DNA of 64,000 bases from Trichinella spiralis (lineage: Eukaryota > Nematoda > Enoplea > Trichinellida > Trichinellidae). Where the stretch lies: the NCBI GenBank assembly GCA_000181795.3, contig CM012954.1:656962-720961 (forward strand), given 5' to 3'. The notes beneath the pieces are model-generated. The model was not told the DNA's origin. It saw nothing but the letters and a program-made list of their open reading frames with translations, and ran no database searches. Every line of letters begins with the position of its first letter. Within the stretch, counting starts at the first letter, position 1. A program made the translations under genes and the position numbers. This document shows, piece after piece, positions 28,514 through 40,833 of the stretch.

Positions 28514-31500
28514 ATGGCCAACTGGAGCAGGGATGATAAAATGGTCAGTTTCATTCGTTTCACCTTTTCCACAACTGATGATAGCGGCTTATGCGCCGAC
28601 GTTTTGTTCGATCCGATTAAAACCACAAAACCAGGTTCACATTGTTCTACAGCTGTCGTCGAAAATACGAGTACTGATGATTCTCAGGTCAGGTTCTTTT
28701 CCACTGTTGATGCTTCGCTCAGTGAGTACAATACAATTGGCTTAATAATAGCTGAATTGATATTTTTAATACGTTTTGTTTACGCAGGATCACGCCATCG
28801 AAGACGGTCGAACACATTGCAGAGACTTGAAGCAATGCGTCAGCAGCGAGAACTGAATAAAAGAATTGCCATTGTACAGTGGCAACCGCCAACGACAACC
28901 AAGGCTGCTTCATCTATCGAAAAATGTCCATTTGTTGCCGTTCCTGTGAACGACACTAGAACTTCGCCAACATATTCCAGTGCTTCAGCAGCTATAAAGA
29001 AAACTCAAATGTCAAATTTTAACCCTTTTCTGGATTATTTGAAATTTGACGAAAGTGTAAGTGTTCATAATTATTTTCTCTTATGACACTGTATTTATTT
29101 ATATGTGCGATGCTTATACGCCAAATTTGTGCTGAGTTTTATCACTAGAATAATTTCAAAGAGAAATAGTTTTTTTATAGGCATTTTATTTGGCATAATT
29201 TGTACATTGAATTGTTTTTAATATATTTTTGGTCAACATTGCTTGCAACTGCTAATTTATTTTTAGATAATTTTGATTTAGTTTCCAATAAAATTGTGAC
29301 TTTAAAATTTTAAAAGTATTTCATTATTTCTTATTATGAAGTGAAAATCATAATCACAATTTTTTTTGGTTGATATTCTGTAATACTAATGCAGTTGCTT
29401 TGTTGTTTTAATTAGTTATTATCAGTATGAAAATTGAATATGCTGTATTTATTATGAACTTGAACATCATTTTAGGCACATTGTAATTTTGTTTTAAAAT
29501 TGTTTTAATTTTTTTCGCATATTTGCAGAAATATGAAGTTTTTTTTACAGCTGAAACATTTTAGTAAAAAGAAATTAGTAACTGTAATTATATTCAAATG
29601 ATTATTAATTTTATTTATGTCTGAACTGTAAGAAAAAGAATTATTTGCAAAGATTACTTTGTTATTTGTGCATGAAAATTTTTTCTCATGTTTAGTATTC
29701 TCCTCAGCCTTCGTCAAAAAAAGTTGATGTATTTTTGCCTTTTTTGGATGACTGTGAACTGCGAAAGGTGCCTGTGCATGTCGTGATGAATGGCAACGCG
29801 AAGGTATCCGATTTGATTGGCCTGGTCTGTTACATTTATACTGCAAATAATTGGAATCCCCCGCTGATGTATGCACATTTAAATTATTGTGACGATAAAA
29901 ATTGTTTTTTTTTCAACTGATTAATTTTGCTTAAGACAAGATGTAAATCGATATGCATTGTATGTGGCTGAAGATACGGGTGAAGTGGAATATGGCTTAC
30001 CTGCAAGAAGTTCTTCAGAACGGGTAAATCATTTTCATTTTCCATTCATGGCAATTGCACCAAGAGTTGAGGAATGTAAAGAAAACACTGAACAGTTATT
30101 AATGTAAGTAAATAAAAATGTTGGATCAAAAATAAATAAATTATTTTTTTTGGCTTATCTATAGTCACTTCGATTGTGGAGAGTGCATTACGCTGCCGGT
30201 GAGCGGTTCAATTCAGTGCCTCAAGACAGTCAGAGATAAAGCTGTTTCAGAATATTTTGAAAGATGCCATGTACCAAAACACAAAAGTAGCAGCAAAATA
30301 ACATTGCTACTTGTTTGCTTGCAAGTGAGCATTTTTCTTTTTTCAAGGGCTGAATTATACTTTGGAAAAGTTTGACGAACCAGGACAAAGTGTTTCTTTG
30401 GAGGCAACGCTCAGTTCGGTGAATTGTCATAAATTTTTCTGCGTGCGGGTCAACAGTAAAGTTATTGCTTTTTCTTTTTCCACTTTACTGAAATTCATTT
30501 TTAGGTACTAGAAAAGGTGCTTTGGTATCGGAATCAAACGATGAAGATATCAATCTTTTCCCTCCATTTTTGTCAAACTTACCCTCAGCGGAATATACTT
30601 TTGACGTAATTGTAATACGTCCACTTCGCATTAGCACTCCGGCCGCATTGCGTAATATTGAAAAAGCTTTTTCTTGTTTTTTTTTAATACATCCGCTTCA
30701 TTATTTCCATATTTTAAGATGTATCCAGTTGTTCTTTAACAATCATTCCGAAAAAGTTGAAAACCAAAGTACAACTCAAATGTATACCATCGTTTCCTCG
30801 CGAAGCTCATTTCCTCAGTGCTCTCAGGAGGCCAGTTACAATTCCAATTCAGAAAATTCGGTTTGCCATTCGGGCGCGCATCAACGAAAGTGCGTTTATG
30901 CTTAATATTATAAACAATTGTTGCCATTTTGTTATCACTTGTAGTTAATTTTAAAATGTGAGAAATAATTTGCATGGATCAGCATTGTTCAACAACTTTC
31001 GTTTGTTGGATAGTGTAGTTTTGTTATCAAAGATTGTCTTACCTGTACAAATGTTTACCTGATCAGCATTGTTTGTTGTAGCATGTTGCTAAATTGTGTA
31101 GGTATGGATGTTGATGAGGGAAACTAAGTGTCTGTCAGTGTTAGGAGAGCTCGTTAGTTTTCCGTGTAAAAGCGATCGTTAGTTTGAACTATGTCCACTG
31201 ACGTTTATTTGCTTATTTGTCAATAGGGATGGAATTTCAGCAACCCTAGTCATGTAAGTTATTCGATACGTACGTGCTATTGCTTTTATTTAAATAGTGC
31301 AATGGTAAAGTTAATGTAGTTTTACATTTCGCCAACAATATATGAATTAATGGCTTTACTGTTTAAATTTCATTTTATGCATCTAAAGTGCACCTTCAGG
31401 TATTATGATATACATATATACAGAGATGTTTGTGTATGTAATTTTCTATATGTTGTAATATATTATTTTCAATTTATGAGAATTGTTTGTGACATTTGCA

Positions 31501-31713
31501 GGTCAGGAATTGATGAGAATTGAGTATGATGATGCGGACACTTTGGTTGGACAAAGGCAGAAATTTCGTCTCAGCTTTGCCATGGCTGACATGCTTGCGA
31601 ACGTTTTCGCCCAGTGTGCTGTGCCGTGCCGGTTGGCGCCGACAAGTACCTTGTCGCGCAGAAGCCGACGGTGGAAATTTTCACTCCTCAACCGGTCGAC
31701 TTTTGTCAGCTAA
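28514..31713 (+). CDS. MAPKAP1: SIN1 / MAPKAP1, TORC2 subunit
   Basis: Core subunit of TOR complex 2 that recruits AGC kinases such as AKT to the complex. ATG 28514; exon 1 best ends at 28721 (GTGAGT), joining 28788 so that it reads ...R-SRHRRRSNTLQRLEAMRQ, the conserved N-terminal block. The CRIM domain follows: FNPFLDYLKFDES, then (from 29696, after a 639-bp intron) KKVDVFLPFLDDCELRKVPV, VSDLIGLVCYIYT and YALYVAEDTGEVEY. The Ras-binding-like part includes LNYTLEKFDEPGQSVSLEAT, and PFLSNLPSAEYTFDV continues it. A further exon (about 30720-30889) reads LRRPVTIPIQKIRF, matching the start of the PH region. The last exon, 31502-31713, joins in phase (QELMRIEYDDADTL) but its family match is weak and it may contain a frameshift (see findings). 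Confidence is high to 30889, low beyond. Confidence 0.88.
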
Positions 31714-31724
31714 TTATTTGGTGA

Positions 31725-32133
31725 ACAATCTCTGGATTTTCTTTTCTTATCATTTTTAATGTGGAGATGGATCAATTCAATTTTTCCAACATTATGAAGA
31801 TATGAAAAATGATAGTAATAAAATAAATATATTTTCAGTAGCACTTATATATACTTCAAATGTTTTATTGTTTTTTTCAAGAAACCATAAAGCGAAGAAG
31901 ATGCAACAGAAATACACAATGAAAGCAATGCTTTCTTTTCTGTTTAACTGTTCATAATAACGAAAAGAATATCAGAAGAATAACAAAATGCATCAGGAAG
32001 AGCAAAAGAGATAATGCAAGCAGAAAAATTTATTTTTTGGATGGAGATGGACAATTTGTTCAGTTGTCCTAAAAAAATTAAACTGAAAATCAAACGAACA
32101 ACCAAAAACTGATTCTACAAGCTGAAATGATGT
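31725..32133. other. Convergent spacer, SIN1 / IQSEC 3' ends
   Basis: AT-rich with AATAAA-like runs near 31820; no gene. Confidence 0.5.
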
Positions 32134-35100
32134 TTAGTAGCATGAAGTGGCACTTACTAAACCGCTATCCAGTGAAACGTGGCTGACCGCTTTGGTCGAT
32201 TCCAAAGAGCCTGACAGAACGCAAGCTTGGGAACCGAGCTGCGATGTTGGACTGTCATCTCCGCACCCATCAGGTACACCGGAATCACGATTTTCACTTG
32301 ATAAAGCCGTCTTATTGTCTTTCACTTTCTTAAACTCTGCTTGGTCAGTTGCGTTTAAACTTCGTTCCAAGCGTTCAAATTCTCTGCTCTTAAACGATAG
32401 ATTTTTGTATTTTTTTAAAATTCAAATATCATTTCATGGGATTTTTTTAAAAATTATTTTACTTCCTCAATAGCTTCGGATAGGTCTTCAAGAAAGCGAC
32501 GACGATCCTCTGCACAGCTTGCGTTGAAATACAGGGTCGATTTTTCTTCGCCCACTGCCAACCGTATTCCGAACGGATAATCTACAGTAGAAATATAAGC
32601 ACAATCGATTATTGTACAGTCATCTGAACAAATTGTAATTTCTGCTTGCTTACACTGAGTCACGAATGGTCGCATCTGTATCTGATTCAGCGTGTAACTT
32701 TCACGGTATTGATAATAAATTTTACTCTTCTTCTTTGGCAGTATTTTGGTAAACTAATTTCAAAAAAAGAATCAATTATATTTCAGATAATTCACCAAGC
32801 ACATTATGTATTATCGTTATTGATAAATGCAATGATAACATCTGCTATATACCAACAACATGTCGTTGAAGAGGAACAATTCTCGCTGATGAGCACTGGA
32901 CGATTGTTTACGGTGCGGATCGACAATCTGTGACAATCGAATATAGCAGATCAATCGACGATCCGGTAAGCTGAGTTGCTTAAATTTTCTTTTTTTAATA
33001 TATATATATATATATATAATTGTTTAATTGATTGCTATTATTATTATTATTATTTGCTTGAAAATTTTGCTTACTGGCTTTTCTCCGATAATTTTTCTTT
33101 CCACTTTTGCCACTTGGCTTACATGGTCTGCTCCGGTGCGGAGCTGTTGATTTTTGATTCGCGCGTAAATTTCACCCAAAAATGTCCGATTTAATGATCG
33201 ACCTTCATCAACACCTAATCAATGAAAAATTCTACTGTATATATATATATATATGTATTGAAAAAAGAAAAATAATAAGAAACAGCAACACTACAGACAT
33301 GACATTGATTTCAAAATAACCTTGTAAATTTTTGACGAAATCTTCAAGTTTCATTCGATTGCACGGCTTTACATTCGGTGAATGCAAGTCAGTGTTGAGC
33401 ATGATGATCGCGAATGCCAATACAAACACAGTGTCCAAACGTTGTTTGGTTGTCGGTGGATTGCATTGACAATAACGGCTGGCAAATGCCTTAAATTGTA
33501 AAATAAAAACGACAATAAGAGAAAGAATGTGAAAATGAAAGGTTACTTCAAGTATGCGTTCAATTTTTTGCGACTCTCCAGGTAGATGGAAGCCGTGTAA
33601 AAATCGTCTCAAAGCGTGATCAATTTCCATGTCGCGTAGATCTATTTCTCGGGCAAAGCACCTGACATTGAATATTTCATATTTTAATATGAATAGGTAG
33701 ATTGTTCAATTGTGGTGTTGTGTAGTGAACAGACACTTGCTTACTTCAGTACTTGAGCGCAGAATTCATCTTGTATACGTCCCAAATAGTCGCCGATCAT
33801 TTGCTTGCTCAAACCTTTGCGTGTGAGGAGAAATTTGGCCACTGCCAACGGTGTTGGTGCCAAAAATCCCCAGTCGATCAAAGTGCGCATGCCTTGTGTT
33901 GGTCTCTTGTTGAACAGTGTGATCGCGACACGGTATTTTCGTTTTCGCAATATCTCGTCCGCAACAAGTGCACCATCATTGGTCATTGTTTTTGACGAAG
34001 CAGATGAACCGTAATTGTTGTATTGTTGGTGTTGTTCTGGTCGACGGGAGCAGCAATATTCTGCAAAATTAAGAATATTCATAATTTTGTTTTGATCACA
34101 AATTTGAAATGCAAAAATCCAAACTGATAAATTTTGCACAAAGTAAATTTACAATAATACACACACACACACACACACAGATCACTTTTCCACTATTGCT
34201 TGCTTGCTAGTAACTGCAACGACTGCTGCTACTGTTACTGCTGTGAAGTTGCCAGGCTGGTTGTTTTGTTTGCTCAAATGACGACACGGACGCGATTTGT
34301 TCTCTTGTTTGGTTGGTTGAATAGAAAAGCCCCTTCTTCTACCCTACCCATCTCTGTGTCTGGTGATGATATTGGTAAGCAGATGGGACACTGTCAAACT
34401 ATTGAAATTATACGCTGATTCAAAAGAAGCTAAAGATGGTGATATTTATTGGTCGAATTTAGTCTTGTCCGTTGTGAATACGTAATTCCATCAAAGCGTC
34501 GACGAGGAGGATCAATACGGTTTTGAATATTGGTTGTCAATCAACGCAAAGCAGCAGCACGTGTGATAAATATATATATGCATATAAAAATGCACGCATG
34601 CATGCGTGCATGCATGTGCGTGTGTGAGTGTGTGCTTAGCCTCTTTTGAAAAGGCACAGAAAATGGAAATCTCTATTGTGTGTACGTGTGTGTGTGTGTT
34701 TAGAAGTGTCCTTATGGTAAATGGAAACTCACTTCATTCTACTTCATTTGATCCATTTCCGAAAATTAATTTTCATAATTGTTCAATAAAATGATTACGG
34801 TGGTAGTATGGTAATGGCAAAATTTTTCACCAGAAGTGTCATTTGAAAAATTCAGCTCATATAAGTCAGAACAGGTTGGAAAAGAAATTGGTCAACTTGA
34901 CATACTATATATATATTATGTGTATTGGATGCTAATGAAAACAGGCCGTTCAGCAGCAGAAGCAGCAACAACATCTCGTACAACGACCGAGTGTGATAAA
35001 TTTTTAGGTCGATAAAGGTTGTTGATGTTTTCTTTGCTTTTTCTCTTTCTCATCTTATGTGAAAAATAATTTTCTTCAACTATACATATATATATATATA

Positions 35101-37559
35101 TATATAAGAAAATATGCACAAAATGAACAAAATCAAAATTTTTCTTTTTTCTTTCTTTTTTGAAGAATTGATAGATAGATATTCATCATTTCAACTTTTA
35201 TCCATTTGACAATTTTGGGGTGATGAAGAATAATTGAAAATGTTGAACTCTCCGGCAAGTTTCTGTAATTGGGTGAAATTTGAACAGTTGCACAGGTGTG
35301 GCAGATTTGATTTCGATAACGAATGCGCAAGTTTACTTTCAGATGAGTGTTGATGATTGGAAAATTTCTCTTGACATCCATCATTTTATCAAATTTATAT
35401 TTCGAACGTTAAGAAGTTCGTTTGTGATGTTCAGAAACTGTCAAGCTAATATTTGCTATTGTTTTCTACTCTGAAGAAGAAAACAAAACTCCACAATAAG
35501 CCAAGAACACTGAAATTTGCTTGGTTAATTAATTTTCGATTCTGATGCTGATTTACGATGATAAGATCGAACACACGTTGCTCCTCAGATGACGACGAAC
35601 ATTACGATTGGTATCTTTGTTTTGTTTCAACTTGATTTCTCCTCGGCTGGGTTAACATTATACAGAATAATATGTGGAAATGTAGAAATTTTTTTAATAT
35701 CAACATTAAAAAAAAGAAAAGGAAACAACAACATTCCCCTCTCCCTCCCTCCCTCCCCCCTCCATCCCCTGATAGTAATGATAATGGTGAATTTGAAATG
35801 TTAGTTGCAAATGGTTAGTTTCACCAAACGGACAACCATCTAGCTATAATTATTTTATAATGTATTTCTTGATTGAGAGGCCATTTATTGAAAAATATCA
35901 GCAACATGAAATTTTAATATACTGAAAATATGTTTACTAAGATTGTTTTACGGCTTAATCAGCCACGGGGGAATAGTGGATATTCTTTTACGCTCAATGA
36001 TGCGCGTATGTTCTTTTCGTTGCACGTGGTAAAATGGAATGATTGGAATTTGAACATTCAGTCACGTTTTTGTTTTTGTTTTCAGCTAAGCAGGTGTGCT
36101 TGAAGGAAAAATTAAACATTTTTCATATATTCAAAAATATTATCTCCACTATTTACTACAACATGTGTGCTCAATTTTCACTATTTATTAGTTAGTTGAG
36201 TTTTTCAATGGATATTTTTGCTTTTGCGTGTTGCTTTGTGAAATTTTGGTTTTTCTCATCGATAGGTCCATTTGATTTTATTTCACAGTTATTGAGGCAG
36301 TGTTCAGTTTTGTGCTAATTTTAATTTGTGCCGGTAATTCACTGATCAAGAGCAACTGATTAAAAATTTTTTTAGAAAATTTACCTCCTCAGAATAGAGA
36401 GAATATTATTTTAGTATCGTTCAGTTTATATATACACCATTTAGCAGAAAAAGGAGGGATTTTGCAAATTCGCATGCCTGAATTAATGTTTCGGTTTGAA
36501 TATCTTTTTTATTTAATTGCTCGCAGTGAAGATTGATCGAAAGAAAGCACATGCAAGCATGCATCTCACCTATTGTTGTTGTTGTTGTTGCTTAACCTCA
36601 TCGCCGGTGAAAAAACTCCAGCTGCATTTACAAGCGCTTGCAAATGGAGGAAAGAAAAAAAAGAATTTTTACAAATTAGAGCGAACGAGAAAGGAGAGGA
36701 AATAATGAAGAGTCACAAAAAAGAAAATAAAAGCTTGATGAACAAATAATGAGGGTGTGTCGTAGTTTTCAGCTGAATTGATATGCGAATTTGCGAAGAC
36801 AATTTGAAAATTGAATGCCAAGCATATTATAAAAAAGATGCAAAAAGAAAACTAGCTGAAAATGCGTATTTTTTTCGTATTGTAGTTTTTTCGATTCTGC
36901 AAAGAGAGCTAGCTGCTTGTTGCTAACGTTTGAAGGGAACTGAATTTTGCAAATTGCAATAATAATAGTAATAATAATAATAATAGGCATTTTTTTGAAA
37001 AATACGTCTCGTCCTTTAACGCGTTGTTTTTTTTTGAATTTTGATTTTAATTGCATGCAATATTTGTTCTCTTACCTGAAACGAATTGTTGACGTTGATG
37101 ATCATGGACCCGGGGTAGCCACACGGAAGAAGAAGGAGAGGAAGAAGAAGATTTGCTTGATTTAGTCAGGCGAATCGGCTCCGCTTGTAAAGCGTAAGAT
37201 TCATTGACAGTGACCAGCTGACGTCCAGTATCCAAGCAAGTACAGTGGACAGGTCGAACGGACGTGGACGACGAGCAGGTGGGTCTTGTTGTGCATCTGT
37301 TGTCAACGATAATCATCTGTCGCCTATGGCAGCGGTACGTTGTTGTTGTCGTTGTATTTGTAACGGTGGTACCGTTGCAAATGCTGGTGGTGGTGGTGGT
37401 GTTGGTAGTTGTGGAAGCGGTGATAATTGTCGTTCTACGGACCAGCGGATCACCTGACCGTGGTGAATGAATTAATCTGTGATTGTTGTTGTTTTGGGGT
37501 TCATTTTGAAGCAGCTTTGCCGCTGAGTCGGTTTGGTTGAAAAATTTCAAGCTGGGCAT
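32134..37559 (-). CDS. IQSEC: ARF guanine-nucleotide exchange factor, IQSEC/BRAG type (Sec7 + PH)
   Basis: Catalyses GDP-GTP exchange on ARF GTPases (ARF6 in known BRAG proteins), acting at the plasma membrane and endosomes. First exon 37559-37076 (MPSLKFFNQTD...) is low complexity, with long Thr, Asn and Ser runs. It ends in phase 1 (GTTTCAG/GTAAGA) and joins exon 2 at 34060 (EYCCSRRPEQ) in matching phase across a 3.0-kb intron. Exon 2 (34060-33745) starts the Sec7 domain (YRVAITLFNKRPTQG, FLLTRKGLSKQMIGDYLG). Then FHLPGESQKIERILE carries the catalytic glutamic finger, and FAIIMLNTDLHSPNVKP is the second Sec7 block. KVERKIIGEKP, LPDRRLICYIRL, HQREMLF-like ELFLFNDML and YPFGIRLAVGEEKS form the IQSEC-type PH domain. 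A Ser-rich tail ends in TAA at 32134. No IQ motif was found in the first exon; it may be lost or lie in an unseen alternative exon. Confidence 0.9.
34061..37075. other. Large first intron of IQSEC
   Basis: No supported coding exon on either strand. Contains CA (34158-34179), GCATGCATG-rich (34588-34618), TA (35089-35104) and pyrimidine-rich (35738-35768) simple sequence. Long introns near the 5' end often hold enhancers or alternative starts, but no specific element is visible. Confidence 0.5.
34158..34179. repeat. (CA)n microsatellite
   Basis: Uninterrupted CA dinucleotides in the first IQSEC intron. Confidence 0.9.
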
Positions 37560-37860
37560 GTTGTGCTTCACTTTGGTTGGTTGGAGAGAAAAGCTCAGGC
37601 TGATCAGCTGCTGCTAGTTTTCAATTTGAGCTTTTGTTGCCGGCTTGATTGAAGAGAAAGAGGCTTTGATTGGCTGAAAAGAGGGAAAAAAATCAAGAAA
37701 AATAAAACATCCCATCAATTTCAACCACCCAGTGTGCACGATTGCGTATATCTTTGGGGCGGAAAGTAGTAAGGTAAAATCGCGCAGAATGAATGATCAA
37801 ATGCAAAATTAAAGACAAGAAAGAGAAAAAAGAAATAAAAAGAACAAACGAAAAGCAGCA

Positions 37861-38736
37861 CTAGCAGCAGTGTCGCTGTTTTTGTTGCTGAATGTAATTG
37901 GCTATTTTTGGAAAATTAGCTTCCTTTCCAAATGCGTCAAGTGATAATAATAAGAGTTCGTTGTCGACTGAAAGTCGAAGCATTTTCAGTCGAGCTGCTG
38001 GCGTTCCAGTTGACATTGCTTGCAATTTGACACCGACCAGGTTGGTGATTTGTGGGGGCGATGAGTGACGGGAACTTTGACGCAAGAGTATGTCACTAGT
38101 AGCTCTGTCTATCTGGCGAAGCAGATCCGGCTTCCGACTGACTAAGCTATAGCTGCTCGACTGAGAATAGAATAAAGCTTAACAGCATCTTTGAAAACAC
38201 AACCGGCTGTTAATTGACCCACGATCGCCTTGGGCATCTCGAGGGAACCAATTAAGCAGCACCGGCTTTGCTATTTTAAAAATATATTGATCACACGGGC
38301 ACTACATCTTGTAAAACACACGGACACTGGCTGAGAGATGCTTGACAAGCGAAATGAATAGTGAAAAGAGACAGACAGAGTGGGGGGGGGGGAGAGGCAA
38401 AGGCAGAAGCAGAGCATGAAAAAACAAATTAAACGCAAGAGGCAATTCTGAGCAATGAGAACATTTATAATACACGCGGAAGAGACTGATGAGTCACGAA
38501 TTTGGACAGTCAACATGACCAGCTTTTGTATACAAATTTCTACTTGTGTAATGAACGGCTCGCCAAATGAGACCGGCAAATATTTGCAGAAATTTTAAAA
38601 TGGCGTAATATTTCCATGGAACATTTTTACTTTCAAGCAATTTTCCCATTTGAATACTCACAGCGGTTCCAGAAATGGCAATTTCTTTTCTCGTAACTGC
38701 TTTGGTATTTTGTTTGTTGTTTTCACTGGTTTTCAT
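37861..38736 (-). CDS. Candidate two-exon protein of about 124 residues, or alternative 5' exons of IQSEC
   Basis: Exon A, 38736-38662, is exactly 25 codons from ATG (MKTSENNKQNTKAVTRKEIA...) and ends at a perfect GTGAGT donor. Exon B starts at 38160 after a TATTCTCAG acceptor and stays open for 99 codons to TAG at 37861, in the same phase. Exon B reads SLVSRKPDLLRQIDRATSD and later LRLSVDNELLLLSLDAFG: soluble, partly helical, no membrane segment. I do not recognise a family. It lies just upstream of the IQSEC first exon on the same strand. Exon B contains a possible internal phase-1 donor (GTGTCA near 38040) that would splice in frame to the IQSEC exon at 34060, so these may be alternative first exons of IQSEC. 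Splice phase agreement is the main support. Confidence 0.5.
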
Positions 38737-39615
38737 TGAATTCTTTAAAAAAATTAATAATTACAATTTTTCAGCTTTGCTTTATTTTGCCTCAATGCAT
38801 TATTAGTAAGTTTTATTTTGAAATGACTAATCTGTTCAATGTGTCAAAAGTAAACTGAATTGTGTATGTGTGTGTGTGTGTGTGAAACTTGCTTCTTTTT
38901 TGAAGATTCCGTCGAATCACGATCGCACCATCAAAGTTGGATTCGTTCAGGTGATGCAGATTGAACAACCGTCCAAACGGCGCATCCATTTAGATGATTG
39001 CAAGCATCAATTGAAACATTACCTAGGATTAATATTGCAAATTTCAAATCTCTGAAGCATTCTCTTCTTCTTCTTCTAGTTTTCCACTGCAACACAATCG
39101 ATAGATAAATGTGCTGCTTTTCATACTGCTGCTGCTGCTGCTTTATGCATACATAGTTGAAATGAAGAAGATTGTTAAGCTAAATTTTGTTAAATTACAA
39201 TTTTATAGAAATTGTAATGAAAAATATTTCTTACAATAATGCATATGAAAACAACGGCTAGTATAAGCAGCCAAGAATACAAATTAGCATTAACAAATAC
39301 TATTTGCAGTTCAGATATACATTTATATGTAAAAAATTTTTTTTTCTTGTCCAATGATTTTTGTTACTAGCAATGGAAAAATGAAAATTAGTTTTCGAAC
39401 GAACTTTAAAAGTATTCTTCGTTTATTCTGATAAAATTGCTTTGTGCAGAACTGAAGTAGGCGAGCTAAAATAGGACGAAGCTAATCACATGCAGCTTAT
39501 TTATTATTTGAATGAAATTGGTCAGTAGATAAAAATCCAATTATAAAATTATTGTTCAATTAAATCTGTAGAATAGAAGTCATACATACATACATACATA
39601 CATATATATTGTTGT
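38737..39615. other. Spacer upstream of the astacin gene
   Basis: No secure exon. A plus-strand stretch at 38906-38950 (IPSNHDRTIKVGFVQ) is bounded by a TTTTTTGAAG acceptor and a GTGATG donor and could be an early exon of the astacin gene, but nothing confirms it. Contains a CTG run (39124-39142) and a CATA run (39583-39604). Confidence 0.4.
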
Positions 39616-39616
39616 T

Positions 39617-40774
39617 TAGGTAAATTTGAAGGAGATATTGATGGCGTAAGCTTTGAAGATTTCAATCCGATGGTGAGCAGTTAGGAATGTTATAATTTTA
39701 TGTTTGAATTTTGCTTTGCTTTCAAGGGAATCATGCCGAGAAGTTCCGTTAGAGATAAACATTTGTTGTGGAAAGATGGAATAGTACCTTACGAAATTTC
39801 GGCAATTTTCAGTAAATTGTGTAAAAATGTATTTGCTGATAGAAGTGTGAAGTGCATGGATTTTTGTTACCACTTCAGCGACGGTGCAACGGAAGAAAAT
39901 AACTAACGCGATGAAAATGATCGAAGCTAATTCGTGTGTTCGTTTTGTACCTCGAACAATTGAGCCTGATTATCTTGTCATTAACAACGATCACGGGTAA
40001 TATATTTTTTTTAATGAAGCAGTATTATTTAAATTCTGAGTTTAACAAGTTTATCAATTATTTTTTCTTGATACTGGTAAATGTTAAGTCGTGATTAAAT
40101 TCATCTCTATACAAAGAGGTAATTATTTTTTAAAAAATGCTTTTTTTTCTTTTTTAAAATCTCAGGTAATCTTTCTTTATGCTTTCATCTTTAAATTAAT
40201 TTTTACAGTTGAGGTTAGATTATCTTTTCTTTGCAATGCAATTCTTTTCAAATATGTATTAATTATTTTCTTAATTAATCAAGCATATTATGTGGAAACA
40301 TAATGCTTATTTGATGTAGATGTTTTTCTATGGTTGGGCGCATGCAGGGTCGACAAGTAGTCTCGCTTGGAAGTGGTTGTCTATTTAATGAAGTCATTGT
40401 GCACGAATTGATGCATGTGCTTGGATTTTGGCACGAGCAGAGCAGAACTGACAGGGACGATTTCATCATCATACGTGCTGAAAATGTTATACCTAGTAGA
40501 ATTGTTGTTTTTCTTTTCCTATAAATGTTCTTTCAAATAAGCACTAGCAGAATAAAAAAATAATTAATTCTAGGTATGGTTGGGCAATTTCGTAAAATTG
40601 AACTTCCGTATGTAGATTTTTTGGATGAAAAATACGACTACTATTCAATTATGCACTACGATAGCAAAGCGTTCAGTCGCAATGGTGAGAATACAATCGA
40701 AGCTATAGAGCCGAAAATGACCGAAGTGATTGGTAAAGCACTCGAATTATCTGCCTCTGATATTAGAAAGGTAA

Positions 40775-40833
<59 letters not shown>

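Noticed and set aside
37245-37470. Plus-strand Val- or Gly-rich frames.
   Set aside because: Antisense shadows of the Thr/Asn repeats in the IQSEC first exon.
39811-39905. Apparent frameshift/stop in the astacin gene at TGATEENN.
   Set aside because: A GTAAAT..TTCAG intron (about 39812-39878) restores the frame into KKITNAMKMIEANSC, matching the astacin family.
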